From Chitinophaga caseinilytica (GTDB lineage: Bacteria; Bacteroidota; Bacteroidia; Chitinophagales; Chitinophagaceae): DNA of 64,000 nt. The notes under the pieces were generated by a model. It was given only the letters and a program-made list of their open reading frames with translations, was not told where the DNA came from and searched no databases. The translations under genes and the position numbers were made by a program. Of the stretch, positions 30,439-39,636 are shown one piece after another (position 1 is the first letter of the stretch; each line of letters starts with the position of its first letter). The stretch lies in NCBI RefSeq assembly GCF_038396765.1, contig NZ_CP150096.1, forward strand, positions 2,711,001 to 2,775,000, read 5' to 3'.

Positions 30439-30720
30439 TGATTTCAGTAGATTAAGAGGTTAAGTGAAAACAAAAACGGCTTCAATGTAAGATTAATCAG
30501 GCAATTAACAGCGGGCTTTATAAAAGTTTTCCGTTAATATTAATTAAATAATATATGAATAAACAATGTTAAATCAAACTGGTATGAGTGGTTTTTCCAT
30601 CGGATTGTATCAGAACTTAAAAAATATTTTAAAAAGTTGTCCGGGATGTCCAATTCGGGAAAGTTCGTGCATTATTAGGGTATACGAACAGATTATTCAC
30701 TGATTTAAAAATACAAAATC

Positions 30721-31200
30721 ATGTCTCACAGATTCAATCCCATCGAAAAAGGTTTCCCGGTTACCAAGGCATTATTCAGCATGGGCGCGTACCTGCACAA
30801 GAACCCCGTTGTCGAGCAACCGCTGCTGCACCTTATTTATATGCGCGTTTCGCAGATCAACGGTTGTGCTTTTTGCCTGGACATGCATTCCAAAGACCTC
30901 CTCGCCATGGGCGAAACCGCACAGCGCCTGCTCCTGCTCGACGCCTGGCGCGAAACCGAACTGTATTCCGACCGCGAGCGCGCCGCTTTCGCCTGGGCGG
31001 AAGCCATCACCCGCCTCCAGGACCGCGAAGTGCCGGACGAAGTGTATGAAGAAGCCCGCGAGATTTTTTCCGAAGAAGAACTGACCGAACTTACCTTCGC
31101 GGCCATGGTCATCAACAGTTATAACCGTTTCAACATCGCTTTCCAGATCACCGGCGGCAACTACGTTCCCGGTATGTTCAACGCGAAAGCGGCGGTATGA
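30721..31200 (+). CDS. Carboxymuconolactone decarboxylase/AhpD-family protein
   Basis: The 159-residue protein has the AhpD-like core with the redox CxxC motif C49-A-F-C52 followed by H56 (INGCAFCLDMHSKDL), the typical active-site pattern of alkylhydroperoxidase-like proteins. Later stretches LDAWRETELYSDRERAAFAWAEAIT and FAAMVINSYNRFNIAFQIT are also family-typical. It likely reduces peroxides or other small oxidants using thiols, though substrates are rarely known. It leads a three-gene set with a YciI-like protein and an ECF42-like sigma factor; such sets are recurrent. An imperfect inverted repeat (GTTCGT at 30663-30668, ACGAAC at 30684-30689) upstream might be a regulatory site. Confidence 0.88.
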   Translation: MSHRFNPIEKGFPVTKALFSMGAYLHKNPVVEQPLLHLIYMRVSQINGCAFCLDMHSKDLLAMGETAQRLLLLDAWRETELYSDRERAAFAWAEAITRLQDREVPDEVYEEAREIFSEEELTELTFAAMVINSYNRFNIAFQITGGNYVPGMFNAKAAV

Positions 31201-31243
31201 ACCATTAAATATTTAATTTCAAGCATCCTTTAAAATCAAACAC

Positions 31244-31585
31244 ATGAAAGACTTCGCATTATTATTCCGTCAACCTTCATATGATTACCAGCAACTCCCG
31301 GAAGCAGAACAGGCGGTGCTGATCAAAAAGTGGCAAGACTGGCTGGGCGGCATTGCCGCGCAGGGCAAACTGGTATCGCCGCCCACGCGCCTGATCCCCA
31401 ACCAGGGCCGGGTATTGAAACCCGGGGGCGTGGTGACCGACGGGCCTTTCGTCGAAATCCGCGAGCGCCTCGGCGGCCTCACGGTGATCCGGGCGGCAGA
31501 TCTCGACGAAGCCACCACCCTCGCACACGGTTGCCCTGCCATCGAAGTGGGCGGCAGTGTCGAGATCAGGCCGGTAATGGGTTGA
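31244..31585 (+). CDS. YciI/DGPF-family protein
   Basis: The 113-residue protein is a small ferredoxin-like DGPF-domain member: the motif TDGPFVEIRERLGGLTVIRA near residue 66 gives the family its name, and EVGGSVEIRPVMG closes it. The N-terminus FALLFRQPSYDYQQLPEAEQAVLIKKWQDWL is typical. Enzymatic activity is unproven for most members. DGPF genes are the standard neighbour of ECF42 sigma factors, which may control them, and the sigma gene follows after a hairpin. Confidence 0.88.
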   Translation: MKDFALLFRQPSYDYQQLPEAEQAVLIKKWQDWLGGIAAQGKLVSPPTRLIPNQGRVLKPGGVVTDGPFVEIRERLGGLTVIRAADLDEATTLAHGCPAIEVGGSVEIRPVMG

Positions 31586-31600
31586 TGAAAATTCTTTGAC

Positions 31601-31630
31601 ACGGTTCGCCCGGGCATACGGGCGAACCGT
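31601..31630 (+). terminator. Terminator-like hairpin between the YciI gene and the sigma factor gene
   Basis: A perfect 12-bp stem ACGGTTCGCCCG / CGGGCGAACCGT with loop GGCATA and a following TTATTTT ends only 13 bases before the sigma-factor ATG at 31644. It would either limit read-through to the sigma gene or occlude its ribosome access. Confidence 0.75.
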
Positions 31631-31643
31631 TTATTTTGCATCC

Positions 31644-32885
31644 ATGAACCAAGAACGCGCAACGATCGATCAGCTGTTTCAGCAGGAATTCTCCAAAATG
31701 GTGGCGGTGATCAGCCGCCAGTTCGGGCTGGAACATATCGAAACTGCGGAAGACATCGTGGGCGATACATTCCTCACCGCCGCCGAAAACTGGGCGGAGA
31801 AAGGTATCCCGGAAAACCCGGCCGCCTGGCTGTATGTGGTGGCGAAGCAGAAAACGCTGGCCATGTTCCGCCGCGGCACCACCTGGAAGGAAAAAGTGCT
31901 CCCGGCCGTGAAAGCCGGACTGGAAACGGAGGAGCCCGAAACCGACCTGGACTTTTCGGCCCAAAACATCCAGGATAGCCAATTGCGCATGATCTTCGCC
32001 ATCTGCAACCCCGCCATCGCGAGCGAATCGCAGATCGGGCTGGCGTTGCGGATCCTTTGCGGGTTCGGGATCGATGAAATCGCCGCGGCGTTCCTTACCA
32101 ACAAGGAAACCATCAATAAAAGGCTCTTCCGCGCGAAAGAAAAACTCCGCACGGAAAACATCCGCATGGAATTGCCGCCGGAACATTTGCTGGATGCGCG
32201 GCTCGACAATGTGCTGCACATTATCTACCTCCTTTTCAACGAAGGATATTACAGTCGCACCCAAGACACTATTCTGCAAAAAGACCTCTGTCTCGAAGCC
32301 ATGCGCCTGGGCCTCCTCCTCACCGCATTCCCCGTCACGGCGCAGCCGCGCACCTTTGCGCTCATCGCGCTGATGTGTTTCCACGCTTCCCGTTTCGAAG
32401 CCCGAGAATCTGCCGCCGATACGCTGGTGCTCTACGATGAGCAGGACGAAAACCTCTGGGACCGCGAGCTGGTCCAACAGGGGATGCACTTCCTGGGGCT
32501 TTCGGCCACGGGCAGCATGCTCAGCTCCTATCACCTCGAAGCCCGCATCGCTTTCCTGCACTGCCGCAAGGAAGATACGCCGGAGAAATGGCTGGAGATC
32601 CTGGCCATGTACAACGAGCTGCTCATCATCAACTATTCCCCCAGCGCCGCGCTCAACCGCACTTTCGCGCTGTACAAAGCACATGGGGCAGATATCGCGC
32701 TGGCGGAAGCGGAAAAGCTCCAGCTCACCGAAAACCACTTTTACTGGATGTTGCTGGGTGAATTGACGCGCCATTCCCATCCCGCGAAAGCGGCCGCGCA
32801 TTACCAACAGGCATACGATCTGGCGAAAACGGCGGCGGAGAAGGAAGGGATTTTGCGTGTGCAACGTTCGCTGCATCTGGGTTGA
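31644..32885 (+). CDS. ECF sigma factor of the ECF42 type with C-terminal TPR-like extension
   Basis: The ATG at 31644 gives 413 residues; an in-frame ATG at 31596 would lie in the hairpin stem and is rejected. The N-terminal 170 residues are sigma regions 2 (FSKMVAVISRQFGLEHIETAEDIVGDTFLTA, ENPAAWLYVVAKQKTLAMFRR) and 4 (LALRILCGFGIDEIAAAFLTNKETINKRLFRAKEKL). The remaining 240 residues are the extension of this group (HIIYLLFNEGYYSR, ALIALMCFHASRFEAR, SAALNRTFALYKAHG), predicted helical and TPR-like, which in studied ECF42 factors is required for activity in place of an anti-sigma factor. No anti-sigma gene is adjacent, as expected. Confidence 0.9.
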   Translation: MNQERATIDQLFQQEFSKMVAVISRQFGLEHIETAEDIVGDTFLTAAENWAEKGIPENPAAWLYVVAKQKTLAMFRRGTTWKEKVLPAVKAGLETEEPETDLDFSAQNIQDSQLRMIFAICNPAIASESQIGLALRILCGFGIDEIAAAFLTNKETINKRLFRAKEKLRTENIRMELPPEHLLDARLDNVLHIIYLLFNEGYYSRTQDTILQKDLCLEAMRLGLLLTAFPVTAQPRTFALIALMCFHASRFEARESAADTLVLYDEQDENLWDRELVQQGMHFLGLSATGSMLSSYHLEARIAFLHCRKEDTPEKWLEILAMYNELLIINYSPSAALNRTFALYKAHGADIALAEAEKLQLTENHFYWMLLGELTRHSHPAKAAAHYQQAYDLAKTAAEKEGILRVQRSLHLG

Positions 32886-32904
32886 ACGAATAGGGGTGAA
32901 AATG

Positions 32905-32950
32905 ATTCGGGGGAATCCGCTGTCCATTGCTGAAGCGTATTCCCCCGAAT
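32905..32950. terminator. Hairpin between the convergent sigma-factor and TraB genes
   Basis: Perfect 12-bp arms ATTCGGGGGAAT and ATTCCCCCGAAT flank a 22-base loop between stops at 32885 and 32970. The T tract is weak, so this is a probable rather than certain terminator. Confidence 0.6.
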
Positions 32951-32969
32951 TATTTATGGCGATTTGAAA

Positions 32970-35900
32970 CTATTCCTCAAACTGCGCCCGCACCCGCGCT
33001 TTATACCGCGCCTTCCGCATGAGGCGGTCCTGCTGCTCGGTCACCGGTATTTTGGGGTCCATGGGCTTGTCGTTCACTTCCAGCAGCGCCATTTCGCTCC
33101 GCACATCGGATTCCTTTTCCGGCTGCAGGCCGCTCACCGCAAGGAACCATTCGTCAACGTTCTTGATCCGGCATTTATAGAAATACACCGTTCCATTTTT
33201 CAGACGGAAAGTGGTGGCCTGTTTGCCGACGTACACCACCGAATCCAGCCGGCTGTCCCATGCCGGGGTGGCCATGAGCGCACTCCGGGCCAGCAATTCC
33301 TGCTTCCGGTAACGTTCCGGGAAACGCGCGGCCTGGCCGATGTTTTCCAGTTCTTCCAGCAGTTTCGCGCGGTAGAGGTCTTGGCCGGCGATGGCCTCGA
33401 GGAGACTGTCTTTCACCGGGATCCCGCGGCGCAGGTACATCGTTATCAGACTGATCTGCTGCCCCGGCTGGCGCAGTTTTTCGAGACTGTTGAAGAAGCG
33501 CGCCGCATTGCGGTTTTGCGTGCGGAAGGGAAGGAGCAGGGTGGCGAATTGCGTGATGTCGTCGTCGGGCGCTTCGTAACTGCGCTTGCCGTCGTTTTCG
33601 GCTTCCTGCACCTGCGATTCGCTGACCATCGCCTGGAGCGCGGCACGGGCATCGAACGCGATCTGGCCGATGTGATCGGCGTAAAGCGCCGGCGCCAGGG
33701 CGTTACTGTCTGCCGCCATCGCCATGGTCCGGTAAATACTGTTTTTGTATACAGACAGCGCCGTGAGCTGCAAAAGCTCGGGGAAAAGGCCGGCGCTGAG
33801 CTGCAGCGTGTCGTACAGGGGGAAGAACCAGTCGTACACCCGGTCGCCTTCGCTGAGGATGGGAATGTCTGCCAGCACAAGTTCCTTGAAAAGCGAATTG
33901 GCTTCGGTGGTTTTTTGTAGCAGGAGCGCCCGCGCCACGGCCTGTTGCAGGGCGGAAGTGTCTTCCGCCGCGAGGTACGCGCTCTTCAGAAACGGCAACA
34001 CATTTTTGTGTTTGATAGTGCCCAGGCTGCCGAGCAGTTCGGATTTGACGGACAGGTAATCCTTTTCCTTCATGTTCCAGCCTTTCACCAAACGGATCAG
34101 TCCCGGCGCGTCGGCATCCCGGAAATTGGCGGAGGAAACCGACATCCGCGCGGATGCCCGCGTGGCGCTGTCTGCCGCGTAAAAATCGCGGACGAGCAGA
34201 TTCCCGCGGGGCGAAAAGATCGTTCCGGTATCGGATTTGTCGCCGTAAGGCTGGAAGCTGTCGAAGAAATTTTTCACGAAATCCGATGGCCCCGCCGTTG
34301 AATCGATCAGGGCGGAAAGCAGGTAGCGCATGTGGTTGCGGACGATCACCCTATGCAGGATGGCGCGTGAAGAATTGGTGTCGCGCATCCGCAGCAACAT
34401 GCTTTCCGTTTCGGGGGAAGAGCGCCGCTCGCGCGAGGCGATAACGAGGTGGTCATCTCCGCCGAGATCGTCGGTGATCCGCTGCCAGTACTCGCTACTG
34501 TCTATCGAAAAATAAGGATTGTATTTGCGGACCATCACGCGCACCGCCTCGCCGGTACTGTCGGCCACGAACCAGCGCGTTTTGGTACGGGAATCTTCGC
34601 CGGAATTGCGGCTCCAGGCCAGCGATTCCTCCACCGCTTCGGCCATATCGTCCTGCATGGCTTTTACGGGCGATTGAACGGTGAATTGCAGCATGGTGTC
34701 GCGCTCGGTCATCGGCCGGCCGTATTTCGAAAGGATGGGTTTGAACGCGGCGAGAAAATCTTCGGCTGCTTTCCGGTTTTGCCTGAACCTGGCGGCAACC
34801 AGCACGGTATGCGGCCCTTGCACGAAGAACCGTGCGATAGTATTGCTGCTGTCCGCGTTTTTGTACAGCATCTCCAGGCAATCGCGCCCTTCCCAACGGA
34901 TGACTTTCCGGCCGGCGGTCTGTTGAATGGATGCCGTGGCGCGGTAGGTTTCTTCGGCGAACGACAGCTCAACGGTATCTTCCTCGAGCCGCGTGTAACT
35001 GTGCAGCGGGATCCTGAACACCTGGTAATTATTGCCGGTCTGCCGGTCCAGCATCCCGAATTCCTGCCGCTGCACGGAGCCCGGGCCGGCAATCGTGTTG
35101 GTGTGGAAAGGAAGATCGGTCACGTCGGCGCTGAAGCCTCCGTAAGACGATGAATACGTAAACGGCTGCACCACGCTGCCCATGGAAGATTGCAGGCGGA
35201 TGGACTGCAGGAAGCGGTCGCCTTCGGGGCCGGCAGCGTAATCGCCGTTCCCGCTGATCTTGAAAATGAGTATTTCGAATGGCGTGACGAAGATGCGGTA
35301 GCGTTGCAGATCGCCACGGCGCGTCCTGCTTTCGATATCGAAGCCGGGCGTGGATGTGTGGGTGTTTTTCTTGATGGAAGTGATCTTTCCCGGCACGAAT
35401 TCGTACAGCGAACTGTCGATCTTTTTCATGACGTCGTCCGTTGTTTGCCCGAGGGTAGCGGCGTTCGTCCGGATGCGGCTGACGAGGTAATAGGCACCGT
35501 TGGCGAGGTCTGCGTATTGCAATTGGTTGACGGCGCCGAGCCGGTTGAAGTTGAACAATGTGCCGGGAAGCTCTACGTAGAAGCTCCGGTCGTCTGCGAA
35601 ATATTCACGGAATTGAACGGGCGCGCGCATTTTGTCGAGCTCGTCTTTCTGTTTGCTGTCGCGGTTGGCGAATTGTACCGGGCGGAGTTTGTACCCCATC
35701 TTCCGGAGCATGTTGATGACGCCGCGGTCTCCGGGAAGATGTGCGGCGCCCACACCGGCGAACAGGCTTGTTTTCCGGGCGATGGAATCGATGGCGCGGG
35801 CCATGTTCTCATTGCGTTTATAGAGGAATTTTTCCAGGAAGGCGGGTGATTCGGATTGCCGGTTGGAAAGGGAATCGAGCATGTCGAGGTCGCCGCGGCG

Positions 35901-36542
35901 ATAGGCGTCGTTGAGCATTTCTCCCGATCCGCTGCGGTAGCGGACGGGCCTTTCGCGCTTGCTCTGCCGGTCAAGGCTGGCATCGCGGTAAGCTTCGAAC
36001 ATGAGTTTTTCGGATTCGTCGAAATTCTCCACGCCGGTCGCTTTTTTGCCGAGTTTGCTGCCTACCTGGTAGATGTACATATCGAGGAAGGTGTTCTCTT
36101 CGAAATCTTCCTGCATGGCATAGGAGCGGTACAGCAGGTGGTTGATCATTTCCGGGCGATAGGCGAGCCCCGCCTCCAGCGCGTCTGCATAAGATGAAAC
36201 GGTGAAAGCCTGGTCGGGGAGGGTTTTGCGCTGCGGCGCCCTGCGGGAAGCCATGCTGCCGAGGAAGAACATCCGGCTTTTGGAGAAATCTTCCTGCAAC
36301 TGTTCCGGATTGGTTTCCAGCGCCACCATGTCCGAATTCCGGATGCAGTGGTAAAACGAATCGCTGAGATGGAAAGCCAGTTTGCTGCTGACGTGCATGG
36401 TGCCGAAGAGGTAAGATGGCTTTTTGAGCCCGTTCCCGGTAATCTCCCATAAAAGGCCCTGGTACCGGGGCTGCTGCGCCGCGGAAATGGTGGTAATGCC
36501 CAACAGGAGCGCCCCCAGTGCCAGTATTTTCCGGAAAATCAT
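32970..36542 (-). CDS. Very large secreted TraB/GumN-domain protein, 1190 aa
   Basis: The ATG at 36542 gives a signal peptide (MIFRKILALGALLLGITTISAAQ); an upstream in-frame TTG at 36569 overlaps a TATATTTG -7 box and is rejected. Residues about 20-310 form a TraB/GumN domain: LWEITGNGLKKPSYLFGTMHV, MVALETNPEQL and GVGAAHLPGDRGVINMLRKMGY, matching the metallohydrolase-like GTxH and GxxHLxG motifs. A normal TraB/GumN protein is about 300 residues, so about 880 are extra. The middle (about 320-810) seems to hold three related beta/alpha units, each ending in a strand followed by a helix of FL-S-F type (FLQSIRL, FLAAFKPI, FFDSFQPY). The last 350 residues are helical. Function is unknown. Confidence 0.82.
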   Translation of the reverse strand: MIFRKILALGALLLGITTISAAQQPRYQGLLWEITGNGLKKPSYLFGTMHVSSKLAFHLSDSFYHCIRNSDMVALETNPEQLQEDFSKSRMFFLGSMASRRAPQRKTLPDQAFTVSSYADALEAGLAYRPEMINHLLYRSYAMQEDFEENTFLDMYIYQVGSKLGKKATGVENFDESEKLMFEAYRDASLDRQSKRERPVRYRSGSGEMLNDAYRRGDLDMLDSLSNRQSESPAFLEKFLYKRNENMARAIDSIARKTSLFAGVGAAHLPGDRGVINMLRKMGYKLRPVQFANRDSKQKDELDKMRAPVQFREYFADDRSFYVELPGTLFNFNRLGAVNQLQYADLANGAYYLVSRIRTNAATLGQTTDDVMKKIDSSLYEFVPGKITSIKKNTHTSTPGFDIESRTRRGDLQRYRIFVTPFEILIFKISGNGDYAAGPEGDRFLQSIRLQSSMGSVVQPFTYSSSYGGFSADVTDLPFHTNTIAGPGSVQRQEFGMLDRQTGNNYQVFRIPLHSYTRLEEDTVELSFAEETYRATASIQQTAGRKVIRWEGRDCLEMLYKNADSSNTIARFFVQGPHTVLVAARFRQNRKAAEDFLAAFKPILSKYGRPMTERDTMLQFTVQSPVKAMQDDMAEAVEESLAWSRNSGEDSRTKTRWFVADSTGEAVRVMVRKYNPYFSIDSSEYWQRITDDLGGDDHLVIASRERRSSPETESMLLRMRDTNSSRAILHRVIVRNHMRYLLSALIDSTAGPSDFVKNFFDSFQPYGDKSDTGTIFSPRGNLLVRDFYAADSATRASARMSVSSANFRDADAPGLIRLVKGWNMKEKDYLSVKSELLGSLGTIKHKNVLPFLKSAYLAAEDTSALQQAVARALLLQKTTEANSLFKELVLADIPILSEGDRVYDWFFPLYDTLQLSAGLFPELLQLTALSVYKNSIYRTMAMAADSNALAPALYADHIGQIAFDARAALQAMVSESQVQEAENDGKRSYEAPDDDITQFATLLLPFRTQNRNAARFFNSLEKLRQPGQQISLITMYLRRGIPVKDSLLEAIAGQDLYRAKLLEELENIGQAARFPERYRKQELLARSALMATPAWDSRLDSVVYVGKQATTFRLKNGTVYFYKCRIKNVDEWFLAVSGLQPEKESDVRSEMALLEVNDKPMDPKIPVTEQQDRLMRKARYKARVRAQFEE

Positions 36543-36566
36543 AAGGTTGAAAGGGATGGTGTTATC

Positions 36567-36574
36567 CAAATATA
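36567..36574 (-). promoter_or_regulatory. -7 box of the large TraB/GumN gene
   Basis: Minus-strand TATATTTG fits TAnnTTTG and lies 24 bases before the preferred ATG at 36542. No TTG was found at the proper distance upstream. It decides the start choice, since a TTG start at 36569 would lie inside the box. Confidence 0.45.
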
Positions 36575-36579
36575 CCGAA

Positions 36580-36620
36580 AAAAAGAGGGTGCATCATCAG
36601 TAATGATACACCCTCTTTTT
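36580..36620. terminator. Terminator downstream of the S9 peptidase gene
   Basis: Arms AAAAAGAGGGTG (36580-36591) and CACCCTCTTTTT (36609-36620) are perfectly complementary; the loop can pair further with one mismatch. It separates the peptidase (stop 36636) from the TraB gene on the same strand. Confidence 0.85.
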
Positions 36621-36635
36621 ATAATATGCCGGCCG

Positions 36636-39008
36636 TTATTTCCCTGCCGGCTTCAATTCGTTTTCGAAAAGCCGCAGGATGCGTTTGTACTCGTCCGTCC
36701 AGCTGCTGGGCTCGGTGAACCCATGGTCTTCCACGGGGTACACGGCCAGTTCCCATCCGTCTTTCCCCAGTTCTATCAACCGCTGGCTCAGCCGCACGAT
36801 GTCCTGGAAATGAACGTTGGTGTCTACCATGCCGTGGCACATCAGCAACTTTCCTTTCAGCCCTTCCGCATAATAGATCGGGGAAGAACGGCGATAGGCG
36901 AGGCTGTCGGTAAACGGCTCGTTGAGGATATTGCTGGTATACCCGTGGTTGTAATGCGCCCAGTCGGTCACGGAACGCAGGGCCGCTCCGGCCGCAAACG
37001 CGTCGGGCTCGGTGAACAGGGCCATCAGGGTGATGAACCCGCCGTAACTGCCGCCATAAATCCCGATACGTTTGGGATCTACGCCGAGCTGTTGCACGAG
37101 GTATTTCGCGCCGTCTACCTGGTCTGTGAGGTCTTTGCCGCCCATGTGGCGGTAAATGCCCGTGCGGCAATTGCGACCATAACCCGCGCTGCCGCGGTAA
37201 TCGATATCGAGCACGGTGTACCCGAGGTCGGTAAGGAGGTTGTGGAACATGTACTCGCGGAAGTACTGGCTCCACCATTTATGCGCGTTCTGCAGGTAGC
37301 CCGCGCCATGCACGAACACCACGGCCGCACCGTTTTTCTTCGCCGCGTCCGGGGTGTACAGGCGGGCGTAGACGGGCTGGTTGTCGCGGGCGTTGAACGT
37401 GATCACGTTGGCCTCGCGCCAGGGGTAGGAGCGGAACTCCGGGCTCATGGCCTGGTCGGTGATCTGCGTTGCCGGTGCGCCGGCGCGGTTTTCCTGGAGG
37501 TACATTTCCCAGGGGTGGTTGGAGTTGGAATACCGGTAGGCGATCCATTTCTCGTCCGGGCTCATGCTCACGGTATGCGCGCCGCTCATGGCCGTGATGC
37601 GCTCGGGCTTTCCGCCGGCAACGGCCAGTTTGTAGAATTGCTTCTCGCCGGGATGCACTTCGTTGGTCGTAATATAAAAATGCTTTTTATCCCTGGACAG
37701 CTGGGCTTCCTGCACTTCGAAATTCCCGGATGTCAGCGCGGTCCGCTTGCCGGTGTTCACGTTCACGGTATAAAGGTGGCTGTATCCCGTAGCTTCGCTC
37801 TGGAACCAGCAAGTCTGCTCATCGATCCAGCCGAGGCCGCCCCAACCGATGCCCGGGCCGCCGATCCAGGCTTCGTCGCGCTGGCGGTCTACGGGCGTGA
37901 GTTTCCCCGAAGCTGCGTCCAGCAGCATGATCCAGCGGTCTTTATTGTCTTGCGAGCGGATGTTCACGATGGCTTGCGTCCCTTTTTCCGACCAGTAGGG
38001 GCCGTTGATGATGACGGGCCGTGCGGCTTTGGCGGTATCGCGCCCGGGATAGTCTTTCGTATAATCCGGTTTGTCGTAGATACCGGGGATTTGCGTGGTT
38101 TTGATGGCGAAGGAAGTATCTTTCACCCTGTCGTACACGAACGATTCATATTGCGGCTGCGCTCCGCCTACTTTAGATCGGCTGCGGATGTCGGTAGTGT
38201 AACCGGTTTCGGTCACGAATTCGGGAACTTCCGTTCCGCGCGACATATTCTCCCGGAAAACGCGATACACGACGAAACGCCCGTCAGGGCTCATTCTCGC
38301 GTCGTTGAGGGAGCGGTCGTCCAGGTAAAGGGAACGCAGGGATTTAGTTTTGGGGAGATTGTTATTGAATGCGGTGGCCGCGTCGGAAGTGGTTTTCTTG
38401 TCGCGCAGCACTTCAAACAGTTCCTGCTGCTGGTTTTTGAGGTGTTTTTCCTGTTCGCCTGCGGAATCGCCGCGTTTGGCGGGTTTGGCGCCGGCCACGA
38501 AGTCGGTCAGTTGTTCGACGGCCCCGGTAGCGGGGTCCCAGCTGAAGATATTGCGGTCGCGGCGGTAGAGGATTTTACTTTCCCGGAACCCGAATTCCGC
38601 ACCGGTCTCGAGGTCGTTGGTCTGCGTAACGCGCGTGTCTTTCCCGGTTTCCATGTCGCGCAGCCAGACATCGCCCTGCCAGGTGTAAACGAGCCGCGTG
38701 CGGGCGAGGTTGAGCTCGCCGGACTGGAGCGCCTGGATGTGCGCTCTGTCTGCAGGCGCCGTTTTCAGGGGTTTGTGGTTAGCGAGGGTGATGGCGTGGA
38801 GGGAATCGGCCGGGGATTTTTCCGGGTTCCAGTTGAAATAGATGGTTTTCCCATCCAGTCCCCAGAAAATATTATCGGGAGAAGTGCCGATCCATTTCGG
38901 GTCGCGCATGATCTTTTCCACGGTCAGGGTCTGCAATTGCTGGGCGAAAGTGGAAACGGGCCAGCAAAGGGTTGCGAGTAGCGTGAGGCGTTTGATGTGT
39001 GTTGGCAT
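36636..39008 (-). CDS. Secreted S9-family prolyl oligopeptidase-type serine peptidase
   Basis: The 790-residue protein has a signal peptide (LLATLCWPVSTFAQ), an N-terminal beta-propeller of about 500 residues (repeated blades such as MSPDGRFVVYRVFREN and MSPDEKWIAYRYSNSN), and a C-terminal alpha/beta-hydrolase domain. The nucleophile is in GIYGGSYGGFITLM (GxSxGG) near residue 645, the Asp in CHGMVDTNVHFQD near 730, and the His in VEDHGF near 765. The oxyanion-type segment VFVHGAGYLQNAHKWW precedes the nucleophile. Such enzymes release dipeptides or tripeptides from Pro/Ala-containing peptides in the periplasm. Monocistronic: terminators or promoters flank both ends. Confidence 0.92.
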   Translation of the reverse strand: MPTHIKRLTLLATLCWPVSTFAQQLQTLTVEKIMRDPKWIGTSPDNIFWGLDGKTIYFNWNPEKSPADSLHAITLANHKPLKTAPADRAHIQALQSGELNLARTRLVYTWQGDVWLRDMETGKDTRVTQTNDLETGAEFGFRESKILYRRDRNIFSWDPATGAVEQLTDFVAGAKPAKRGDSAGEQEKHLKNQQQELFEVLRDKKTTSDAATAFNNNLPKTKSLRSLYLDDRSLNDARMSPDGRFVVYRVFRENMSRGTEVPEFVTETGYTTDIRSRSKVGGAQPQYESFVYDRVKDTSFAIKTTQIPGIYDKPDYTKDYPGRDTAKAARPVIINGPYWSEKGTQAIVNIRSQDNKDRWIMLLDAASGKLTPVDRQRDEAWIGGPGIGWGGLGWIDEQTCWFQSEATGYSHLYTVNVNTGKRTALTSGNFEVQEAQLSRDKKHFYITTNEVHPGEKQFYKLAVAGGKPERITAMSGAHTVSMSPDEKWIAYRYSNSNHPWEMYLQENRAGAPATQITDQAMSPEFRSYPWREANVITFNARDNQPVYARLYTPDAAKKNGAAVVFVHGAGYLQNAHKWWSQYFREYMFHNLLTDLGYTVLDIDYRGSAGYGRNCRTGIYRHMGGKDLTDQVDGAKYLVQQLGVDPKRIGIYGGSYGGFITLMALFTEPDAFAAGAALRSVTDWAHYNHGYTSNILNEPFTDSLAYRRSSPIYYAEGLKGKLLMCHGMVDTNVHFQDIVRLSQRLIELGKDGWELAVYPVEDHGFTEPSSWTDEYKRILRLFENELKPAGK

Positions 39009-39092
39009 AATCTCGTAAACAGGCGATTGATTATTGGTTTGCTTGGAGATATTTTATAATTTGATGCACAAGATACTAAACAAGACAACCCG

Positions 39093-39635
39093 ATGATGCG
39101 TAAAATGATGGCCGGTGCTTTCCTGTTGGCACTTACAGCGGGATGCGGGCCGGCGAAGCAAAAGGAGCGGGCCACCACGCCCGTGGCGGAAGATACCACG
39201 TTCCTGACGGGTACTTTCTTCCTCGTCCGCCACGCCGAGAAAAATCCCGGTGCAGACTCTACGCTCACCGCCGCCGGCGAGCGGCGGGCCGGAAAGCTGT
39301 ACCACTTGCTGAAGGATTCCGCCATCCAGCGCATCTATTCCACCCCCTTCCGCCGTACCATGCAAACGGGCGACTCCCTCCGCATCCGCCTGGGGATCGA
39401 TACGGTGATCTATCCAGCAGACAGCTCCGGGGAAGGGCTGCTGTACGAGATTTCCCGCCGGGGCGACTGGGGAAAGCGCATCCTCGTGATCGGCCACAGC
39501 AACACGCTGCTGCCGCTCATGCGCAGTCTCAACGCCAAACCCGACATCGACAGTATCGCCGATAAGGATTACGGCAATCTCTTCATCATCCGCAAAACAC
39601 GGAAAGACAGCCGTTACATCCGCAAACGGTATTGA
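39093..39635 (+). CDS. Histidine-phosphatase-family lipoprotein
   Basis: The 180-residue protein has a lipoprotein signal (LALTAGC, Cys18) and a small histidine phosphatase domain: FFLVRHAEKNPGADSTLTAAGERRA with the phosphorylated His in the RHAE motif, IYSTPFRRTMQTGDSL with the phosphate-binding Arg, and LVIGHSNTLLPLMRSL with the second active-site His. Unlike most of the family, it is exported, so it would work in the periplasm; substrates are unknown. It is divergent from the S9 peptidase with 84 bases between starts, and convergent with mgtE, separated by 1 base. Confidence 0.88.
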   Translation: MMRKMMAGAFLLALTAGCGPAKQKERATTPVAEDTTFLTGTFFLVRHAEKNPGADSTLTAAGERRAGKLYHLLKDSAIQRIYSTPFRRTMQTGDSLRIRLGIDTVIYPADSSGEGLLYEISRRGDWGKRILVIGHSNTLLPLMRSLNAKPDIDSIADKDYGNLFIIRKTRKDSRYIRKRY

Positions 39636-39636
39636 T

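Noticed and set aside
30439..30720. glmS-type ribozyme or riboswitch in front of glmS
   Set aside because: The region is AT-rich without the conserved core or pairing pattern. The glmS ribozyme is mainly known from Gram-positive bacteria.
36603..38981. Plus-strand open frame of 792 codons opposite the S9 peptidase
   Set aside because: Antisense shadow of the peptidase gene, again with no motif. It also starts inside the terminator hairpin.
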